Assembly: GCA_946186185.1 (NCBI GenBank)
Contig: CAMHMJ010000005.1
Location: 86,752 to 150,751, forward strand
Source: an uncultured Treponema sp.
GTDB lineage: Bacteria; Spirochaetota; Spirochaetia; Treponematales; Treponemataceae
Direction: 5' to 3'
DNA length: 64,000 bases
A program made the translations under genes and the position numbers. Positions 62,457 to 64,000 of the stretch are shown one piece after another; within the stretch, counting starts at the first letter, position 1; each line of letters begins with the position of its first letter. Under the pieces are notes generated by a model. The model saw nothing but the letters and a program-made list of their open reading frames with translations, was not told the origin of the DNA and made no database searches.

Positions 62457-64000
62457 ATGAAAAACCTTCATCTATTACGATATCTGTTATTTTTTGCGCT
62501 GATTTCACTTTGTTCCCTGTTTTCTGCCTGTAAAAAATCCTCTGACCCGGTACAGGATAAAAAGGATATCCGTTTCAGAAAGTCTCTGGTGCCTGTAGTT
62601 CTTGAAATAAATTCTGCAAAAAAAAGCCAGCGGGCGGCTCTGGATAATTTTATTTCCTCTATGAGCCCCGTTGATAAGGTTCGGGAGCTTTTTATCGTAA
62701 ATCTTGAAGGAAACCGGGTTTTTAAGCCTGTTGAAAAACTCAGCGCCCTTGGTCCTGATTTTGAAAAGTTTGTGGAGTTTCCGGATGCGGGAGCAGCGTC
62801 TGAAACAGGCTTTGTTTCTGAACTGGCTTTTGGTGCTGCCGGAAATGCTGTAAAAAAATCCAGTGATGCCCTTGTTCCCGGCGGTTTCATTTTCTTTTCC
62901 TATAATCTTGCTGAAAATATAGAAGAAATTATGAGTTTTACTGACTCTGTTCGCGCCTGGTACATAGAGCGAGGTCTTGTTCCTCCGTATCTGACCCTTG
63001 ATCAGGAGGGTGGCTTTGTAAACCGCCTTAGAACTGTGAACGGACCGCTTCCTTCCTGTCAGCGGGTCAGGGAAAATCTTTCTCTTGAACAGGCACTTGA
63101 ACTGTATACCCTTCAGGCTAAGGAGATGAAGGCCCTTGGCTTCGATATGAACCTTGCTCCAGTCAGCGAGGTTCTAACTTCCGATAACGAAAAATTCCTG
63201 AACGGAAGAAGCTTTGGCTCCGTTTCCGATGTTCTTCTGTATTCCCGGGTATTCTTAAATGGCATGCAGAATCAGAATGTGTATTGCGTATTAAAGCATT
63301 TTCCGGGAAATACAAATGTAGATCCCCACTCAGGACTTCCGGAGCTTCCTTACAGCTTTGAGCGCCTTATGAACGACACCCTTCCTTTTAAGGAATTTGC
63401 TTTCGGTGCGGTAAATGCTTCCTGCGTACTTATGAGCCATGCCCGAACAAAGGCCCTGGATCCGGAAACTCCGGCCTGCCTTTCAGAAAAATGGGTAAAG
63501 GATGTTTTGCGGAAGGATTACGGCTTTGAAGGAATCGTTTTTTCCGATGACATTTTTATGAAGGCCCTGAACGAAAACGGTTATCCTCCGGAAAAAGCGG
63601 TTGTAATGGCTGTGAAGGCCGGTGTGGATGTAATCATGATTTCCGAAAAGCGCTTTGCTTCTTCTGCCCGTGTGATTCTGGACTTAATGCTGGAAGATTC
63701 TGATTTTAATTCTGAAGTTGAAAGGGCTGTCCGCCATGTTCTTGAATATAAAATCAAGGCGGGACTTTTGAAGTACCAGCGGGTGTCCGGAAAAAATGCA
63801 GTGGGGGATAAAACTGAAAGCGATGTATCGGAAGGGAAGAGTGAAGGCTCCGGAAGTGAAGCTCAGCCGAGAAACGAAGCATCCTCAGTAAAAAATGTAA
63901 TTTTCGAAAAGGCTCGAGTTCCTTTTGTTCTGGTGCCGGCCTCACCATACGGAAAAATTACTGACAGAATCGTTTATTTCCGGGATGCGTATAAGGAAAA
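62457..64000 (+). CDS. Glycoside hydrolase family 3 lipoprotein (NagZ-like), 3'-truncated
   Basis: The gene runs off the window; 514 codons are visible. The signal peptide ends in lipobox LFSAC (Cys25). The GH3 barrel follows, with LTLDQEGGFVNRL, NLAPVSEV and KHFPGNTNVDPHSGLP, where NagZ enzymes usually have DSH rather than DPH. GIVFSDDIFMKAL then supplies the probable nucleophile Asp (about residue 363). NagZ-type enzymes remove N-acetylglucosamine from muropeptides; here a lipid-anchored version may act in the periplasm. After the barrel comes a Ser/Glu/Gly-rich stretch (about 450-475), then the start of what may be a second GH3 domain. Confidence 0.88.
   Translation, partial: MKNLHLLRYLLFFALISLCSLFSACKKSSDPVQDKKDIRFRKSLVPVVLEINSAKKSQRAALDNFISSMSPVDKVRELFIVNLEGNRVFKPVEKLSALGPDFEKFVEFPDAGAASETGFVSELAFGAAGNAVKKSSDALVPGGFIFFSYNLAENIEEIMSFTDSVRAWYIERGLVPPYLTLDQEGGFVNRLRTVNGPLPSCQRVRENLSLEQALELYTLQAKEMKALGFDMNLAPVSEVLTSDNEKFLNGRSFGSVSDVLLYSRVFLNGMQNQNVYCVLKHFPGNTNVDPHSGLPELPYSFERLMNDTLPFKEFAFGAVNASCVLMSHARTKALDPETPACLSEKWVKDVLRKDYGFEGIVFSDDIFMKALNENGYPPEKAVVMAVKAGVDVIMISEKRFASSARVILDLMLEDSDFNSEVERAVRHVLEYKIKAGLLKYQRVSGKNAVGDKTESDVSEGKSEGSGSEAQPRNEASSVKNVIFEKARVPFVLVPASPYGKITDRIVYFRDAYKE

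Overview
The window looks like chromosome of a Treponema-type spirochaete, probably a commensal or gut/rumen lineage rather than a pathogen. This rests on gene content and order recalled from treponemes (cheW, a DegT-like gene, nadK, recN, a helical hypothetical and a LysM protein in one run), bactofilin, many spirochaete-style lipoproteins with loose lipoboxes (FVSC, FISC, LTSC), BspA/DUF285 leucine-rich surface proteins and homopolymeric G tracts. Base composition looks moderate, with AT-rich intergenic DNA and AT-rich repeat regions. No rRNA, CRISPR array, prophage or classical insertion sequence was seen.

Layout. 1-10.6 kb: plus-strand housekeeping genes: 5'-truncated mutS, comF, cheW, a DegT-fold protein lacking the PLP lysine, nadK, recN, a helical hypothetical, a YfbR-like HD hydrolase and a LysM/degenerate-LytM exported protein. 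10.6-18.8 kb: tRNA-Val, then minus-strand purC and a tight five-gene minus-strand operon joining two nucleotide-sugar genes (CapD/PglF-like dehydratase, DegT/PglE-like aminotransferase) to three subunits of a divergent molybdenum hydroxylase. 18.9-26.8 kb: a TMEM43-like membrane protein, then rimP-nusA-infB-rbfA-truB behind a consensus promoter and a leader terminator. 27-28.1 kb: uridine phosphorylase among copies of a short palindromic repeat. 28.1-57.3 kb: a surface-protein island with a 4538-residue Ig-repeat lipoprotein, a PIN/Phd toxin-antitoxin pair, a 2575-residue BspA-like lipoprotein, and a convergent two-gene operon (InlB/Big_2 lipoprotein, then a 1596-residue BspA-like lipoprotein) driven by a promoter with nine Gs in its spacer. 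57.6-64 kb: Rpn-family nuclease, bactofilin, TPR protein, mtaB, tRNA-Arg, a TIGR01212-type radical SAM protein and a 3'-truncated GH3 lipoprotein.

Recurrent themes. Many promoters read clearly as sigma-70 type with a -35 box, exactly 17 nt and a -10 box. Several genes without a Shine-Dalgarno sequence (bactofilin, GH3, comF, perhaps LysM) have a -10 box placed so that transcription should start at or within 1 nt of the start codon, which predicts leaderless mRNAs. Several conserved enzymes (TruB, MtaB, the PglF-like dehydratase, the molybdo-hydroxylase large subunit) carry low-complexity insertions. The surface island combines modular repeats, 78-bp tandem units, a G9 promoter tract and an in-frame G7 tract, as expected for an antigenically variable locus.

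Strongest leads: the poly-G promoter; the sugar-nucleotide plus molybdo-hydroxylase operon with its altered iron-sulphur motif; the palindromic repeat family that supplies the ribosome-binding site of udp; the leaderless promoters; the NusA C-terminal zinc ribbon with the leader attenuator of its operon; and the lysine-less DegT protein in the cheW cluster.
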